DNA of 64,000 nt from NCBI GenBank assembly GCA_031769625.1, contig JAUIMM010000601.1, forward strand, positions 5,356,001 through 5,420,000. Direction: 5' to 3'. Shown piece after piece: positions 24,794 through 37,970 of the stretch. The notes under the pieces were generated by a model. It saw only the letters and a list, made by a program, of their open reading frames with translations. It was not told the origin of the DNA and did no database searches. The translations under genes and the position numbers were made by a program. The DNA comes from Taudactylus pleione (Eukaryota; Chordata; Amphibia; Anura; Myobatrachidae). The stretch's first letter is position 1. Each line of letters opens with the position of its first letter.

Positions 24794-27700
24794 TGAGATC
24801 TGTGAGGGGGAAAGTGTAATGGTGCAGTATGAGGCAGTTGGATATGTGAGGGGGAAAGTGTGATGGTGTAGCATGAGGCAGTGGGATGTGTGATGGGGAA
24901 AGTGTAATGGTGCAGCATGAGGCAGTCGGATGTGTGTGGGGGAAAGTGTGATGGTGCAGCACGAGGCAGTGTGATCTGTGAGGGGGAAAGTGTGATGGTG
25001 CAGCATGAGGCAGTGGGATCTGTGAGGGGGAAAGTGTGATGGTGCAGCATGAGGCAGTGGTATCTTTGAGGGGGAAATTGTGATGGTGCAGCATGAGGCA
25101 GTGGGATGTATGAGGGAGATAGTGTGATGGAGCAGCATGAGGCAGTGGTATGTGTGTGGGTTAAAGTGTGATGGTGCAGCATGAGGCACTGAGATCTGTG
25201 AGGAGGAAAGTGTGATGGTGCAGCATGAGGCAGTTTGATGTGTGAGGGGGAAAGTGTGATGGTGCACCATAAGGCAGTTGGATGTGTCATGGTGAAAGTG
25301 TAATAGTGCAGTATGAGGCAGTTGGATGTGTGAGGGGGAGAGTGTAATGGTGCAGCATGAGGCAGTTGGATGTGTGAGGGGGAAAGTGTGATGGTGCAGC
25401 ACGAGGCAGAGTGATCTGTGAGGGGAAAGTGTGATGGTGCAGCATGAGGCAATGAGATCTGTGAGGGGGAAGTGTGATGGTGCAGCATGAGGCAGTGGGA
25501 TCTCTGATGGGGGAAAGTGTGATGGTGCAGCACGAGGCAGTGAGATCTGTTGAGGGGGAAAGTGTGATGGTGCAGCATGAGGCAGAGGGATCTGTGAGGT
25601 GTAAAGTGTGATTGTGCAGCATGAGGCAGTGGGATCTGTAAGGGGGAAAGTGTGATGGTGCAGCATGAGGCAGTGGGATCTGTGAGCGGGAAAATGTGAA
25701 GGTGCAGCATGAGGCATTGGGACGTGTAAGCGGGAAAGTGTGATGGTGCAGCATGAGGCTGTGGGATCTGTGAGGGGGAAAGTGTGATGGTGCAGCATGA
25801 GGCAGTGGGATCTGTGAGGAGGAATGTTTGACGGTGCAGCATAAGGCAATGAGATCTGTGAGGGGGAAAGTGTGATGGTGCAGCATGAGACCATGGGATC
25901 TGAGGGGGAAAGCGTGATGGTGAAGCATGAGGCTGTGGGATCTGTGAGGGGGAAAGTGTGATGGTGCAGCATGAGGTATTGGGATCTGTGAGGGGGAAAG
26001 TGTGATGGTGCAGCATGAGGCAGCAGGATCTGTGAGGGGGAACTGTGATGGTGCAGCATGAGGCAGTGGGATGTGTGAGGGGGAAAGTTTGATGGTGCAG
26101 CATGAGGTAGTGTGATCTGTGAGGGGGAAAGTGTGATGGTGCAGCATGAGGCAGTGGAATTTGTGAGGGAGAAAGTGTGATGGTGCAGCATGAGGCAGTG
26201 GGATCTGTGAGGGGGAAAGTGTGATGGTGCAGCATGAGGCAGTGGGATCTGTGAGGGGGAAAGTGTGATGGTTCAGCATGAAGCTATGAGATCTGTTAGG
26301 GGGAAAGTGTGATGGTGCAGCATGAGGCAGTAGGATCTGTGAGTGGGAAAGTGTGATGGTGCAGCATGAGGCAGTGGGATCTGTGAGGGAGAAAGTCTGA
26401 TGGTGCAGCATGAGGCAGTGGGATATGTGAGGGAGAAAATGTGATGGTGCAGCATGAGGCAATGAGATCTATGAGGGGAAAAGTGTGATGGTGCAGTATG
26501 AGGCAGTGGGATCTGTGAGGGGGAAAGTGTGATGGTGCAGCATGAGGCAGTGGGACTTGTGAGGGAGAAAGTGTGATGGTGCAGCATGAGGCAATGAGAT
26601 CTGTTAGGGGGAAAGTGTGATGGTGCAGTATGAGGCAGTGGGATCTGTGAGCGGGAAAGTGTGATGGTGCAGCATGAATCAATGAGATCTGTGAGGGGGA
26701 AAGTGTGATGTGCAGCATGAGACAGTGGGTTCTGAGGGGGAAAGTGTGATGGTGCAGCATGAGGCAGTGGGATCTGTGAGGGGGAAAGTGTGATGGTGCA
26801 GCACGAGGCAGTGAGATCTGTTGAGGGGGAAAGTGTGATGGTGCAGCATGAGACAGTGGGATCTGTAAAGTGTAAAGTGTAATGGTGCAGCATGAGGTAG
26901 TGGGATCTGTGATGGAGAAAGTGTGATGGTGCAGCATGAGGCAGTGGGATCTGTGAGGGGGAAAGTATGATGGTGCAGCATGAGGCAGTGGGATCTGTGA
27001 GGGGGAAAGTGTGATGGTGCAGCATGAGGCAGTGGGATCTGTGAGCGGGAAAGTGTGATGGTTCAGCATGAAGCTATGAGATCTGTTAAGGGGAAAGTGT
27101 GATGGTGCAGCATGAGGCAGTGGGATCTGTGAGCGGGAAAGTGTGATGGTGCAGCATGAGGCAGTGGGATCTGTGAAGGAGAAAGTGTGATGGTGCAGCA
27201 TGAGGCAGTGGGATTTGTGAGGGAGAAAGTGTGATGGTGCAGCATGAGGCAGTGGGATCTGTGAGAGGGAAAGTGTGATGGTGCAGCATGAGGCAGTGGG
27301 ACTTGTGAGGGAGAAAGTGTGATGGTGCAGCATGAGGCAATGAGATCTGTGAGGGGAAAGTGTGATGGTAGAGTATGAGGCAGTGGGATCTGTGAGTATG
27401 AAAGTGTGAGGGTGCAGCATGAGTCAAAGAGATCTGGGAGGGGGAAAGTGTGATGTGCAGCATGAGACAGTGGGTTCTGAGGGGGAAAGTGTGATGGTGC
27501 AGCATGAGGCTGTGGGATCTGTGAGGGGGAAAGTGTGATGGTGCAGCATGAGACAATGGGATCTGAGGGGGAAAGTGTGACGGTGAAGCATGAGGCTGTG
27601 GGATCTGTGAGGGGGAAAGTGTGATGGTGCAGCACGAAGCAGTGAGATCTGTTGAGGGGGAAAGTGTGATAGTGCAGCATGAGGTATTGGGATCTCTGAG

Positions 27701-30700
27701 GGGGAAAGTTTGATGGTGCAGCATGAGGCAGTAGGATCTGTTAGGGGGAATGTGTGATGGTGCAGCATGAGGCAGTGGGATCTGTGATGTGTAAAGTTTG
27801 GTGGTGCAGCATGAGGCAGTGTAATCTGTGTGGGGGAAAGTGTGATGGTGTAGCATGAGGCAGTGGGATCTGTGAAGGGGAAGGTGTGATCGTGAAGCAT
27901 GAGGCAGTGGGATCTGTGTGGGGGAAAGTGTGATGGTGCAGCATGATGCAGTGGGATCTGTGTGGGGGAAAGTGTGATGGTGCAGCATGAGGCAGTAGGA
28001 TCTGTTAGGGGGAATGTGTGATGGTGCAGCATGAGGCAGTGGAATCTGTAAGGGGGAAAGTGTGATGGTGCAGCATGAGGCAGTGGGATCTGTGAGCGGG
28101 AAAATGTGAAGGTGCAGCATGAGGCATTGGGACGTGTAAGCGGGAAAGTGTGATGGTGCAGCATGAGGCTGTGGGATCTGTGAGGGGGAAAGTGTGATGG
28201 TGCAGCATGAGGCAGTGAGATCTGTGAGGGGGAAAGTGTGATGGTGCAGCATGAGGCAGTGGGATCTGTGAGGGGTAAAGTGTAATGGTGCAGCATGAGG
28301 CAGTTGGATGTGTGAGGGGGAAAGTGTGATGGTGCAGCATGAGGCAGTGAGATCTGTGAGCAGGAAAGTGTGATGGTGCAGCACGAGGCAGTGGGATGTG
28401 TGAGCGGGAAAGTGTGATGGTGCAGCATGAGGCAGTGGGATCTCTGAGGGGGGAAAGTGTGATGGTGCAGCATGAGGCAGTAGGATCTGTGTGGGGGAAA
28501 GTGTGATGGTGCAGCATGAGGCAGTGGGATCTGTGAGGGGGAAAGTTTGACGGTGCAGCATGAGGCAATGAGATCTGTGAAGGGGAAAGTGTGATGGTGC
28601 ACCATGAGACAATGGGATCTGAGGGGGAAAGTGTGATTGTGCAGCATGAGGCTGTGGGATCTGTGAGGTGGATAGTGTGATGGTGCAGCACGAGGCAGTG
28701 AGATCTGTTGAGGGGGAAAGTGTGATGGTGCAGCATGAGGCATTGGGATCTGTGAGGTGTAAAGTGTGATGGTGCAGCATGAGGCAGTGGGATCTGCGTA
28801 GTGGAAAGTGTGATGGTGCAGCATGACGCTGTGGAATCTGTTAGGGGGAATGTGTGATGGTGCAGCATGAGGCAGTAGGATCTGTGAGGTGGAAACTGTG
28901 ATGGTGCAGCATGAGGCAGTGGGATCTGTTGAGGGGGAAAGTGTGATGGTGCAGCACGAGGCAGTGAGATCTGTGAGGGGGAAAGTGTGATGGTGCAGCA
29001 TGAGGCAGTGGGATCTGTGAGGTGTAAAGTGTGATGGTGCAGCATGAGGCAGTGGGATGTGTGCGGGGGAAGGTGTGATGGTGCAGCATGAGGCAGTGGT
29101 ATGGTTGAGGGGGAAAGTGTGATTGTGCAGCATGAGGCAGTGAGATCTGTGAGGGGGAAAGTGTGATGGTGCAGCATGAGGTGGTTGGATGTGTGAGGGA
29201 GAAAGTGTGATGGTGCAGCAGGAGGCAGTGGGATGTGTAAGGGGGAAAGTGTAATGGTGCAGCATGAGGCAATTGGATGTGTGAGTGGGAAAGTGTGATG
29301 GTGCAGCATGAGGCAGTGGTATGTGTGAGGGGGAAAGTGTGATGGTGCAGCATGAGGCAGTGAGATCTGTGAGGGGGAAAGTGTAATGGTGCAGTATGAG
29401 GCAGTTGGATATGTGAGGGGGAAAGTGTGATGGTGTAGCATGAGGCAGTGGGATGTGTGATGGGGAAAGTGTAATGGTGCAGCATGAGGCAGTCGGATGT
29501 GTGTGGGGGAAAGTGTGATGGTGCAGCACGAGGCAGTGTGATCTGTGAGGGGGAAAGTGTGATGGTGCAGCATGAGGCAGTGGGATCTGTGAGGGGGAAA
29601 GTGTGATGGTGCAGCATGAGGCAGTGGTATCTTTGAGGGGGAAATTGTGATGGTGCAGCATGAGGCAGTGGGATGTATGAGGGAGATAGTGTGATGGAGC
29701 AGCATGAGGCAGTGGTATGTGTGTGGGTTAAAGTGTGATGGTGCAGCATGAGGCACTGAGATCTGTGAGGAGGAAAGTGTGATGGTGCAGCATGAGGCAG
29801 TTTGATGTGTGAGGGGGAAAGTGTGATGGTGCACCATAAGGCAGTTGGATGTGTCATGGTGAAAGTGTAATAGTGCAGTATGAGGCAGTTGGATGTGTGA
29901 GGGGGAGAGTGTAATGGTGCAGCATGAGGCAGTTGGATGTGTGAGGGGGAAAGTGTGATGGTGCAGCACGAGGCAGAGTGATCTGTGAGGGGAAAGTGTG
30001 ATGGTGCAGCATGAGGCAATGAGATCTGTGAGGGGGAAGTGTGATGGTGCAGCATGAGGCAGTGGGATCTCTGATGGGGGAAAGTGTGATGGTGCAGCAC
30101 GAGGCAGTGAGATCTGTTGAGGGGGAAAGTGTGATGGTGCAGCATGAGGCAGAGGGATCTGTGAGGTGTAAAGTGTGATTGTGCAGCATGAGGCAGTGGG
30201 ATCTGTAAGGGGGAAAGTGTGATGGTGCAGCATGAGGCAGTGGGATCTGTGAGCGGGAAAATGTGAAGGTGCAGCATGAGGCATTGGGACGTGTAAGCGG
30301 GAAAGTGTGATGGTGCAGCATGAGGCTGTGGGATCTGTGAGGGGGAAAGTGTGATGGTGCAGCATGAGGCAGTGGGATCTGTGAGGAGGAATGTTTGACG
30401 GTGCAGCATAAGGCAATGAGATCTGTGAGGGGGAAAGTGTGATGGTGCAGCATGAGACCATGGGATCTGAGGGGGAAAGCGTGATGGTGAAGCATGAGGC
30501 TGTGGGATCTGTGAGGGGGAAAGTGTGATGGTGCAGCATGAGGTATTGGGATCTGTGAGGGGGAAAGTGTGATGGTGCAGCATGAGGCAGCAGGATCTGT
30601 GAGGGGGAACTGTGATGGTGCAGCATGAGGCAGTGGGATGTGTGAGGGGGAAAGTTTGATGGTGCAGCATGAGGTAGTGTGATCTGTGAGGGGGAAAGTG

Positions 30701-32785
30701 TGATGGTGCAGCATGAGGCAGTGGAATTTGTGAGGGAGAAAGTGTGATGGTGCAGCATGAGGCAGTGGGATCTGTGAGGGGGAAAGTGTGATGGTGCAGC
30801 ATGAGGCAGTGGGATCTGTGAGGGGGAAAGTGTGATGGTTCAGCATGAAGCTATGAGATCTGTTAGGGGGAAAGTGTGATGGTGCAGCATGAGGCAGTAG
30901 GATCTGTGAGTGGGAAAGTGTGATGGTGCAGCATGAGGCAGTGGGATCTGTGAGGGAGAAAGTCTGATGGTGCAGCATGAGGCAGTGGGATATGTGAGGG
31001 AGAAAATGTGATGGTGCAGCATGAGGCAATGAGATCTATGAGGGGAAAAGTGTGATGGTGCAGTATGAGGCAGTGGGATCTGTGAGGGGGAAAGTGTGAT
31101 GGTGCAGCATGAGGCAGTGGGACTTGTGAGGGAGAAAGTGTGATGGTGCAGCATGAGGCAATGAGATCTGTTAGGGGGAAAGTGTGATGGTGCAGTATGA
31201 GGCAGTGGGATCTGTGAGCGGGAAAGTGTGATGGTGCAGCATGAATCAATGAGATCTGTGAGGGGGAAAGTGTGATGTGCAGCATGAGACAGTGGGTTCT
31301 GAGGGGGAAAGTGTGATGGTGCAGCATGAGGCAGTGGGATCTGTGAGGGGGAAAGTGTGATGGTGCAGCACGAGGCAGTGAGATCTGTTGAGGGGGAAAG
31401 TGTGATGGTGCAGCATGAGACAGTGGGATCTGTAAAGTGTAAAGTGTAATGGTGCAGCATGAGGTAGTGGGATCTGTGATGGAGAAAGTGTGATGGTGCA
31501 GCATGAGGCAGTGGGATCTGTGAGGGGGAAAGTATGATGGTGCAGCATGAGGCAGTGGGATCTGTGAGGGGGAAAGTGTGATGGTGCAGCATGAGGCAGT
31601 GGGATCTGTGAGCGGGAAAGTGTGATGGTTCAGCATGAAGCTATGAGATCTGTTAAGGGGAAAGTGTGATGGTGCAGCATGAGGCAGTGGGATCTGTGAG
31701 CGGGAAAGTGTGATGGTGCAGCATGAGGCAGTGGGATCTGTGAAGGAGAAAGTGTGATGGTGCAGCATGAGGCAGTGGGATTTGTGAGGGAGAAAGTGTG
31801 ATGGTGCAGCATGAGGCAGTGGGATCTGTGAGAGGGAAAGTGTGATGGTGCAGCATGAGGCAGTGGGACTTGTGAGGGAGAAAGTGTGATGGTGCAGCAT
31901 GAGGCAATGAGATCTGTGAGGGGAAAGTGTGATGGTAGAGTATGAGGCAGTGGGATCTGTGAGTATGAAAGTGTGAGGGTGCAGCATGAGTCAAAGAGAT
32001 CTGGGAGGGGGAAAGTGTGATGTGCAGCATGAGACAGTGGGTTCTGAGGGGGAAAGTGTGATGGTGCAGCATGAGGCTGTGGGATCTGTGAGGGGGAAAG
32101 TGTGATGGTGCAGCATGAGACAATGGGATCTGAGGGGGAAAGTGTGACGGTGAAGCATGAGGCTGTGGGATCTGTGAGGGGGAAAGTGTGATGGTGCAGC
32201 ACGAAGCAGTGAGATCTGTTGAGGGGGAAAGTGTGATAGTGCAGCATGAGGTATTGGGATCTCTGAGGGGGAAAGTTTGATGGTGCAGCATGAGGCAGTA
32301 GGATCTGTTAGGGGGAATGTGTGATGGTGCAGCATGAGGCAGTGGGATCTGTGATGTGTAAAGTTTGGTGGTGCAGCATGAGGCAGTGTAATCTGTGTGG
32401 GGGAAAGTGTGATGGTGTAGCATGAGGCAGTGGGATCTGTGAAGGGGAAGGTGTGATCGTGAAGCATGAGGCAGTGGGATCTGTGTGGGGGAAAGTGTGA
32501 TGGTGCAGCATGATGCAGTGGGATCTGTGTGGGGGAAAGTGTGATGGTGCAGCATGAGGCAGTAGGATCTGTTAGGGGGAATGTGTGATGGTGCAGCATG
32601 AGGCAGTGGAATCTGTAAGGGGGAAAGTGTGATGGTGCAGCATGAGGCAGTGGGATCTGTGAGCGGGAAAATGTGAAGGTGCAGCATGAGGCATTGGGAC
32701 GTGTAAGCGGGAAAGTGTGATGGTGCAGCATGAGGCTGTGGGATCTGTGAGGGGGAAAGTGTGATGGTGCAGCATGAGGCAGTGG
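23607..32785 (+). repeat. 4,567-bp tandem duplication, nearly identical copies
   Basis: Copy 1 is about 23607-28174 and copy 2 about 28175-32785. Translating matching stretches of both copies gave the same residues over about 2 kb at 24274-26235 and 28841-30802, and I saw no difference in 26296-27680 against 30863-32247. Similarity ends at about 28218/32785, where copy 1 passes into GAGGCAGTGAGATCTGTG and copy 2 into GTGAGGAGGAATG. The first 1.2 kb of copy 1 lies inside the second copy of the 2,283-bp repeat, so the duplications overlap. Confidence 0.9.
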
Positions 32786-35700
32786 GATCTGTGAGGAGGA
32801 ATGTTTGACGGTGCAGCATAAGGCAATGAGATCTGTGAGGGGGAAAGTGTGATGGTGCAGCATGAGACCATGGGATCTGAGGGGGAAAGCGTGATGGTGA
32901 AGCATGAGGCTGTGGGATCTGTGAGGGGGAAAGTGTGATGGTGCAGCACGAGGCAGTGAGATCTGTTGAGGGGGAAAGTGTGATAGTGCAGCATGAGGTA
33001 TTGGGATCTGTGAGGGGGAAAGTGTGATGGTGCAGCATGAGGCAGCAGGATCTGTGAGGGGGAACTGTGATGGTGCAGCATGAGGCAGTGGGATGTGTGA
33101 GGGGGAAAGTTTGATGGTGCAGCATGAGGGAGTGTGATCTGTGAGGGGGAAAGTGTGATGGTGCAGCTTGAGGCAGTGGAATTTGTGAGGGAGAAAGTGT
33201 GATGGTGCAGCATGAGGCAGTGGGATCTGTGAGGGGGAAAGTGTGATGGTGCAGCATGAGGCAGTGGGATCTGTGAGGGGGAAAGTGTGATGGTTCAGCA
33301 TGAAGCTATGAGATCTGTTAGGGGGAAAGTGTGATGGTGCAGCATGAGGCAGTAGGATCTGTGAGTGGGAAAGTGTGATGGTGCAGCATGAGGCAGTGGG
33401 ATCTGTGAGGGAGAAAGTCTGATGGTGCAGCATGAGGCAGTGGGATATGTGAGGGAGAAAATGTGATGGTGCAGCATGAGGCAATGAGATCTATGAGGGG
33501 GAAAGTGTGATGGTGCAGTATGAGGCAGTGGGATCTGTGAGGGGGAAAGTGTGATGGTGCAGCATGAGGCAGTGGGACTTGTGATGGAGAAAGTGTGATG
33601 GTGCAGCATGAGGCAATGAGATCTGTTAGGGAGAAAGTGTGATGGTGCAGTATGAGGCAGTGGGATCTGTGAGCGGGAAAGTGTGATGGTGCAGCATGAA
33701 TCAATGAGATCTGTGAGGGGGAAAGTGTGATGTGCAGCATGAGACAGTGGGTTCTGAGGGGGAAAGTGTGATGGTGCAGCATGAGGCAGTGGGATCTGTG
33801 AGGGGGAAAGTGTGATGGTGCAGCACGAGGCAGTGAGATCTGTTGAGGGGGAAAGTGTGATGGTGCAGCATGAGACAGTGGGATCTGTAAAGTGTAAAGT
33901 GTAATGGTGCAGCATGAGGTAGTGGGATCTGTGATGGAGAAAGTGTGATGGTGCAGCATGAGGCAGTGGGATCTGTGAGGGGGAAAGTATGATGGTGCAG
34001 CATGAGGCAGTGGGATCTGTGAGGGGGAAAGTGTGATGGTGCAGCATGAGGCAGTGGGATCTGTGAGCGGGAAAGTGTGATGGTTCAGCATGAAGCTATG
34101 AGATCTGTTAAGGGGAAAGTGTGATGGTGCAGCATGAGGCAGTGGGATCTGTGAGCGGGAAAGTGTGATGGTGCAGCATGAGGCAGTGGGATCTGTGAAG
34201 GAGAAAGTGTGATGGTGCAGCATGAGGCAGTGGGATTTGTGATGGAGAAAGTGTGATGGTGCAGCATGAGGCAGTGGGATCTGTGAGAGGGAAAGTGTGA
34301 TGGTGCAGCATGAGGCAGTGGGACTTGTGAGGGAGAAAGTGTGATGGTGCAGCATGAGGCAATGAGATCTGTGAGGGGAAAGTGTGATGGTGCAGCATGA
34401 GGCAGCAGGATCTGTGAGGGGGAACTGTGATGGTGCAGCATGAGGCAGTGGGATGTGTGAGGGGGAAAGTTTGATGGTGCAGCATGAGGTAGTGTGATCT
34501 GTGAGGGGGAAAGTGTGATGGTGCAGCTTGAGGCAGTGGAATTTGTGAGGGAGAAAGTGTGATGGTGCAGCATGAGGCAGTGGGATCTGTGAGGGGGAAA
34601 GTGTGATGGTGCAGCATGAGGCAGTGGGATCTGTGAGGGGGAAAGTGTGATGGTTCAGCATGAAGCTATGAGATCTGTTAGGGGGAAAGTGTGATGGTGC
34701 AGCATGAGGCAGTAGGATCTGTGAGTGGGAAAGTGTGATGGTGCAGCATGAGGCAGTGGGATCTGTGAGGGAGAAAGTCTGATGGTGCAGCATGAGGCAG
34801 TGGGATATGTGAGGGAGAAAATGTGATGGTGCAGCATGAGGCAATGAGATCTATGAGGGGGAAAGTGTGATGGTGCAGTATGAGGCAGTGGGATCTGTGA
34901 GGGGGAAAGTGTGATGGTGCAGCATGAGGCAGTGGGACTTGTGATGGAGAAAGTGTGATGGTGCAGCATGAGGCAATGAGATCTGTTAGGGGGAAAGTGT
35001 GATGGTGCAGTATGAGGCAGTGGGATCTGTGAGCGGGAAAGTGTGATGGTGCAGCATGAATCAATGAGATCTGTGAGGGGGAAAGTGTGATGTGCAGCAT
35101 GAGACAGTGGGTTCTGAGGGGGAAAGTGTGATGGTGCAGCATGAGGCAGTGGGATCTGTGAGGGGGAAAGTGTGATGGTGCAGCACGAGGCAGTGAGATC
35201 TGTTGAGGGGGAAAGTGTGATGGTGCAGCATGAGACAGTGGGATCTGTAAAGTGTAAAGTGTAATGGTGCAGCATGAGGTAGTGGGATCTGTGATGGAGA
35301 AAGTGTGATGGTGCAGCATGAGGCAGTGGGATCTGTGAGGGGGAAAGTATGATGGTGCAGCATGAGGCAGTGGGATCTGTGAGGGGGAAAGTGTGATGGT
35401 GCAGCATGAGGCAGTGGGATCTGTGAGCGGGAAAGTGTGATGGTTCAGCATGAAGCTATGAGATCTGTTAAGGGGAAAGTGTGATGGTGCAGCATGAGAT
35501 AGTGGGATCTGTGAGCGGGAAAGTGTGATGGTGCAGCATGAGGCAGTGGGATCTGTGAAGGAGAAAGTGTGATGGTGCAGCATGAGGCAGTGGGATTTGT
35601 GATGGAGAAAGTGTGATGGTGCAGCATGAGGCAGTGGGATCTGTGAGAGGGAAAGTGTGATGGTGCAGCATGAGGCAGTGGGACTTGTGAGGGAGAAAGT

Positions 35701-37970
35701 GTGATGGTGCAGCATGAGGCAATGAGATCTGTGAGGGGAAAGTGTGATGGTGCAGTATGAGGCAGTGGGATCTGTGAGTGGAAAAGTGTGATGGTGCAGC
35801 ATGAGTCAAAGAGATCTGGGAGGGGAAACTGTGATGTGCAGCATGAGACAGTGGGTTCTGAGGGGGAAAGTGTGATGGTTCAGCATGAGGCAGTGTGATC
35901 TCTGAGGGGGGAAAGTGTGATGGTGCAGCATGAGGCAGTAGGATCTGTGAGGGGGAAAGTGTGATGGTGCAGCATGAGGCAGTGAGATCTGTGAGGGGGA
36001 AAGTGTGATGGTGCAGCATGAGGCAGTGGGATCTGTGAGGGGTAAAGTGTAATGGTGCAGCATGAGGCAGTTGGATGTGTGAGGGGGAAAGTGTGATGGT
36101 GCAGCATGAGGCAGTGAGATCTGTGAACAGGAAAGTGTGATGGTGCAGCACGAGGCAGTGGGATGTGTGAGCGGGAAAGTGTGATGGTGCAGCATGAGGC
36201 AGTGGGATCTCTGAGGGGGGAAAGTGTGATGGTGCAGCATGAGGCAGTAGGATCTGTGAGGGGGAAAGTCTGATGGTGCAGCATGAGGCAGTGGGATCTG
36301 TGAGGGGGAAAGTTTGACGGTGCAGCATGAGGCAATGAGATCTGTGAAGGGGAAAGTGTGATGGTGCACCATGAGACAATGGGATCTGAGGGGGAAAGTG
36401 TGATTGTGCAGCATGAGGCTGTGGGATCTGTGAGGTGGATAGTGTGATGGTGCAGCACGAGGCAGTGAGATCTGTTGAGGGGGAAAGTGTGATGGTGCAG
36501 CATGAGGCATTGGGATCTGTGAGGTGTAAAGTGTGATGGTGCAGCATGAGGCAGTGGGATCTGCGTAGTGGAAAGTGTGATGGTGCAGCATGACGCTGTG
36601 GAATCTGTTAGGGGGAATGTGTGATGGTGCAGCATGAGGCAGTAGGATCTGTGAGGTGGAAACTGTGATGGTGCAGCATGAGGCAGTGGGATCTGTTGAG
36701 GGGGAAAGTGTGATGGTGCAGCACGAGGCAGTGAGATCTGTGAGGGGGAAAGTGTGATGGTGCAGCATGAGGCAGTGGGATCTGTGAGGTGTAAAGTGTG
36801 ATGGTGCAGCATGAGGCAGTGGGATGTGTGCGGGGGAAGGTGTGATGGTGCAGCATGAGGCAGTGGTATGGTTGAGGGGGAAAGTGTGATTGTGCAGCAT
36901 GAGGCAGTGAGATCTGTGAGGGGGAAAGTGTGATGGTGAAGCATGAGGTGGTTGGATGTGTGAGGGAGAAAGTGTGATGGTGCAGCAGGAGGCAGTGGGA
37001 TGTGTAAGGGGGAAAGTGTAATGGTGCAGCATGAGGCAATTGGATGTGTGAGTGGGAAAGTGTGATGGTGCAGCATGAGGCAGTGGTATGTGTGAGGGGG
37101 AAAGTGTGATGGTGCAGCATGAGGCAGTGAGATCTGTGAGGGGGAAAGTGTAATGGTGCAGTATGAGGCAGTTGGATATGTGAGGTGGAAAGTGTGATGG
37201 TGTAGCATGAGGCAGTGGGATGTGTGATGGGGAAAGTGTAATGGTGCAGCATGAGGCAGTCGGATGTGTGTGGGGGAAAGTGTGATGGTGCAGCACGAGG
37301 CAGTGTGATCTGTGAGGGGGAAAGTGTGATGGTGCAGCATGAGGCAGTGGGATCTGTGAGGGGGAAAGTGTGATGGTGCAGCATGAGGCAGTGGTATCTT
37401 TGAGGGGGAAATTGTGATGGTGCAGCATGAGGCAGTGGGATGTATGAGGGAGATAGTGTGATGGTGCAGCATGAGGCAGTGGTATGTGTGTGGGTTAAAG
37501 TGTGATGGTGCAGCATGAGGCACTGAGATCTGTGAGGAGGAAAGTGTGATGGTGCAGCATGAGGCAGTTTGATGTGTGAGGGGGAAAGTGTGATGGTGCA
37601 CCATAAGGCAGTTGGATGTGTCATGGTGAAAGTGTAATAGTGCAGTATGAGGCAGTTGGATGTGTGAGGGGGAGAGTGTAATGGTGCAGCATGAGGCAGT
37701 TGGATGTGTGAGGGGGAAAGTGTGATGGTGCAGCACGAGGCAGAGTGATCTGTGAGGGGAAAGTGTGATGGTGCAGCATGAGGCAATGAGATCTGTGTTG
37801 GGGAAGTGTGATGGTGCAGCATGAGGCAGTGGGATCTCTGATGGGGGAAAGTGTGATGGTGCAGCACGAGGCAGTGAGATCTGTTGAGGGGGAAAGTGTG
37901 ATGGTGCAGCATGAGGCAGAGGGATCTGTGAGGTGTATAGTGTGATTGTGCAGCATGAGGCAGTGGGATC
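32320..37970 (+). repeat. Segment paralogous to 52024-57368
   Basis: This segment matches 52024-57368, starting at an offset of 19,704. The offset drops to 19,442 after 35231 and to 19,398 after about 36820, which shows that the distant copy lacks 262 bp and then 44 bp. The match ends at about 37970, where this copy reads GATCTGTAAGG and the other GATCTGCGTTGTGG. Confidence 0.83.
33293..35461 (+). repeat. 790-570-790 bp landmark module (exemplar)
   Basis: GTTCAGC landmarks at 33293, 34083, 34653 and 35443 give intervals of 790, 570 and 790 bp. The 570/790 part recurs at 38782/39352/40142, and the 790/570 part at about 52996/53786/54356. The 570-bp interval is a 13-monomer block. Confidence 0.82.
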
